Shown here: positions 12,632 through 14,161 of the stretch, one piece after another
How positions within the stretch are numbered: the first letter of the stretch is position 1
Layout: each line of letters begins with the position of its first letter
Source: JAIFWC01 sp035688135
Lineage (GTDB): Bacteria > Patescibacteriota > Saccharimonadia > Saccharimonadales > UBA10212
Reading direction: 5' to 3'
Length of the DNA: 14,161 nucleotides
NCBI GenBank assembly: GCA_035688135.1
Contig: DASSNG010000068.1
Span: 1-14,161 of the forward strand
Notes under the pieces: generated by a model
Told to the model about the DNA's origin: nothing
Seen by the model: the letters and a program-made list of their open reading frames with translations, nothing else
Database searches by the model: none
Translations under genes and position numbers: made by a program

Positions 12632-14161
12632 CTAATGTGTGTAGTATGGCGTATCATCAGGCATCTGCAAACCCCCTGTGAAGGTCCGGCCGTGCATCAG
12701 GCGCTTGCTGGGGTCGGCCGTAAACTGGAGGGTGATATCAGTCATAGTCGGGCCGCGTGTCACATCATCCGGATAACCGAATGCTTGGGAGCTGTCTACC
12801 GTTACATAGAAATAGAAGAAGCGGGCGCAGTTGGTACTGCTGCCGCTGCCATCCTTTGGAATATATGTACCCGGCGTCCCAAGGGTGACATTGCCGAAGT
12901 TGGTTTCCTGACCCCAGGTCGTCATTGCGGGGCTGGTACAAAGCGTCGTGGTGTTGGTCATGGAACGGTACTTAAGCTGCCAGCGGGCGCCGATGGAGTT
13001 ATCCAGGCCGTTCATCAGCCACTGGTTAGGGAAAACGTCGCTGTCGGTATCCATCATGATTGAATATTTTGCAACTTGAGGCTGGCTTAACAGGCTGGTC
13101 TGCTGGATTACCGGGCTTGCATAGGTGATGGTACTGCCGCATCCGCCTCCAAGCACGTAAGCTTTGCCGTCGTAATACACCGCGGCATTGCCATAACGGT
13201 TGCCGGTATATTTCTGGTTGGTCATAAACCATTGCCCTACGCCGGTAGGATGATTACCGCTGGTAATCGTAGTATTGGCACTGATAGGCGCCACATAGGT
13301 TACCGGTGAACAAGTAGTGGCGTTAGAGCGGCCGCCGAACATGTAAAGATAGCCGTTAGCGGCAAAGCCATCACCCTGGCTGAGCGGCTGGGGAAGGCTG
13401 GTTGAATATGACCAGCTGCCAACGGACCCGTCAGTAGGATCTATCTGCGCGTACTGCGTATCGCTGTAGTAATTGGCGCCGTCGGTACCGCCGATGATGT
13501 ATAGGTTGTTGGCATAAGCTACGGCCGTAAGCCCGGACCGGGGCGCATTGATAGAGTTAGCGCTGGAAGTCCAGGCCGATGTGATATTGCCTCCGGAATT
13601 AAGCTGAGGGCTGATATAGAGAGAATCGGTACTGCCGTAAGATATCACCACTTTACCGGCGGTTCCGCCGCTTCCCGTACCGGTGGTAGAGCCATTGCCA
13701 CCCTGTCCGGCTGAGCCGACATCCGGATCACCGGAGTTCCCGGGCGATTGCCCGCTGCCGGCCTGATTAGTAACATTGGTGCCGGAAGTATAACTTGAAC
13801 CGCCGCCTCCGCCGCCGCCGCCCGTCAGGCCGCCGAAGAAACCGCCGCCCATATTAAAGGTGCCGGAGCCTCCGCCGCCGCCAAAGTAGCCGCCTCCGCC
13901 GCCGCCTCCGCCGCCGTAGTTAGCCGCGATATTACCAAGACCCCCGGCGGCACCGCCATGGCTGCCGGCTCCGCCCGCGCCGCCATCCGCTCCCTGGCTG
14001 CTGCGGCCATCCGCGCCCGCGCCGCCGGCCAGAGAGCTACCGCTTGTACCATCGTTATCGCCTGCGCCGCCGGCACCTCCGGCGCTGCTGGTACCGCCGC
14101 CTCCTCCGTTAGCATTTCCGTTCGCACTGCCGCCAAGTCCGCTGCTGCCGCCGCCCGCGCC
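12632..14161 (-). CDS. Glycine-rich, kelch-repeat surface protein (partial, N-terminus outside window)
   Basis: The frame is open to the right edge, so the start lies outside; 509 residues are visible. An internal ATG at 13852 is not a credible start, because the Gly-rich sequence continues unbroken upstream of it. Residues 1-160 or so are extremely rich in Gly, Ala, Ser and Asn, with poly-Gly runs of up to about nine. From about residue 200 there are kelch-like repeats ending in IIGG (about 222-225), MFGG (about 274-277) and VLGG (about 336-339), which suggests part of a beta-propeller. The C-terminal 150 residues are Thr/Ser-rich with few Lys and look beta-rich. It ends with a LMHGRTFTGG segment near the tail. 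It is probably exported and could serve in adhesion to a host or a surface. It heads the visible operon. Confidence 0.85.
   Translation of the reverse strand, partial: GAGGGSSGLGGSANGNANGGGGGTSSAGGAGGAGDNDGTSGSSLAGGAGADGRSSQGADGGAGGAGSHGGAAGGLGNIAANYGGGGGGGGGYFGGGGGSGTFNMGGGFFGGLTGGGGGGGGSSYTSGTNVTNQAGSGQSPGNSGDPDVGSAGQGGNGSTTGTGSGGTAGKVVISYGSTDSLYISPQLNSGGNITSAWTSSANSINAPRSGLTAVAYANNLYIIGGTDGANYYSDTQYAQIDPTDGSVGSWSYSTSLPQPLSQGDGFAANGYLYMFGGRSNATTCSPVTYVAPISANTTITSGNHPTGVGQWFMTNQKYTGNRYGNAAVYYDGKAYVLGGGCGSTITYASPVIQQTSLLSQPQVAKYSIMMDTDSDVFPNQWLMNGLDNSIGARWQLKYRSMTNTTTLCTSPAMTTWGQETNFGNVTLGTPGTYIPKDGSGSSTNCARFFYFYVTVDSSQAFGYPDDVTRGPTMTDITLQFTADPSKRLMHGRTFTGGLQMPDDTPYYTH
13800..14161. repeat. 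Low-complexity GCC/CCG-rich coding repeats
   Basis: On the plus strand this is a dense run of gcc, ccg and cct triplets that encodes the Gly-rich segment on the other strand. It is not a perfect tandem repeat. Such a tract can vary in length by slippage and can also collapse in assembly. Confidence 0.6.

Noticed and set aside
12632..13852. ATG at 13852 as the start of the kelch protein
   Set aside because: The same frame stays open to the window edge with continuous Gly-rich sequence, so the gene must begin beyond 14161.
13825..14136. Ala-rich minus-strand frame in the Gly-rich region
   Set aside because: Out-of-frame reading of the Gly codon tract. The Gly-rich frame is the one that continues into the kelch region.

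Overview
The window looks like chromosomal DNA of a bacterium from the Patescibacteria (Candidate Phyla Radiation), most likely close to Saccharibacteria. This is an inference from gene content and style and was not tested by any search. The pointers are a zinc-less L31 with a Lys/Ala-rich tail, a PrmC with NLPY in place of NPPY, a modest envelope and secretion gene set, many small single-pass membrane proteins, and a large glycine-rich surface protein. TGA ends at least two genes (stops at 2003-2005 and 12324-12326), so TGA is not recoded as glycine as it is in Gracilibacteria and Absconditabacteria.

Layout. 1-1145: the 5' part of rpsB (S2) with a strong promoter and a folded leader, preceded by an unrecognised 197-aa gene on the same strand. 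1211-2110: a small two-gene operon of unknown function that stands apart in base composition (my hand count gives about 83% and 92% G/C at third codon positions), in its structured leader, and in its perfect 17-bp trailing hairpin. 2150-4481: a translation block of rpmE (L31), prfA (RF1) and prmC (the methyltransferase that modifies release factors). 4478-8199 on the minus strand: an envelope block of an LCP-family cell-wall ligase, a polytopic membrane protein and an HtrA-type serine protease. 8306-8977: lepB (signal peptidase I), divergent from the LCP gene. 9022-10654 on the minus strand: parA and parB. 10760-14161: four genes for cell-surface or membrane proteins. One faces right. The other three form a leftward operon headed by a large Gly-rich kelch protein that runs off the window.

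How the genes work together. prfA and prmC are a functional pair, since PrmC methylates the Gln of the GGQ motif in RF1, and they overlap by one base. LepB, HtrA and the LCP protein all act at the outer face of the cytoplasmic membrane, so they probably serve export, quality control and wall-polymer attachment for surface proteins such as the one at the right end. ParA and ParB partition the chromosome.

The clearest general pattern is that at least seven, possibly eight, genes (rpmE, perhaps prfA, htrA, the polytopic membrane protein, LCP, lepB, parB and the gene at 10760) have a -10-like hexamer ending only 6-12 bases before the start codon and no Shine-Dalgarno sequence. Their mRNAs would be leaderless or nearly so. 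The 197-aa gene, rpsB, the two unknown island genes and the two small downstream genes of the surface operon have clear Shine-Dalgarno sequences instead. No gene-free stretch exceeds 300 bases. I saw no tRNA, rRNA, CRISPR array, insertion sequence or canonical parS site.
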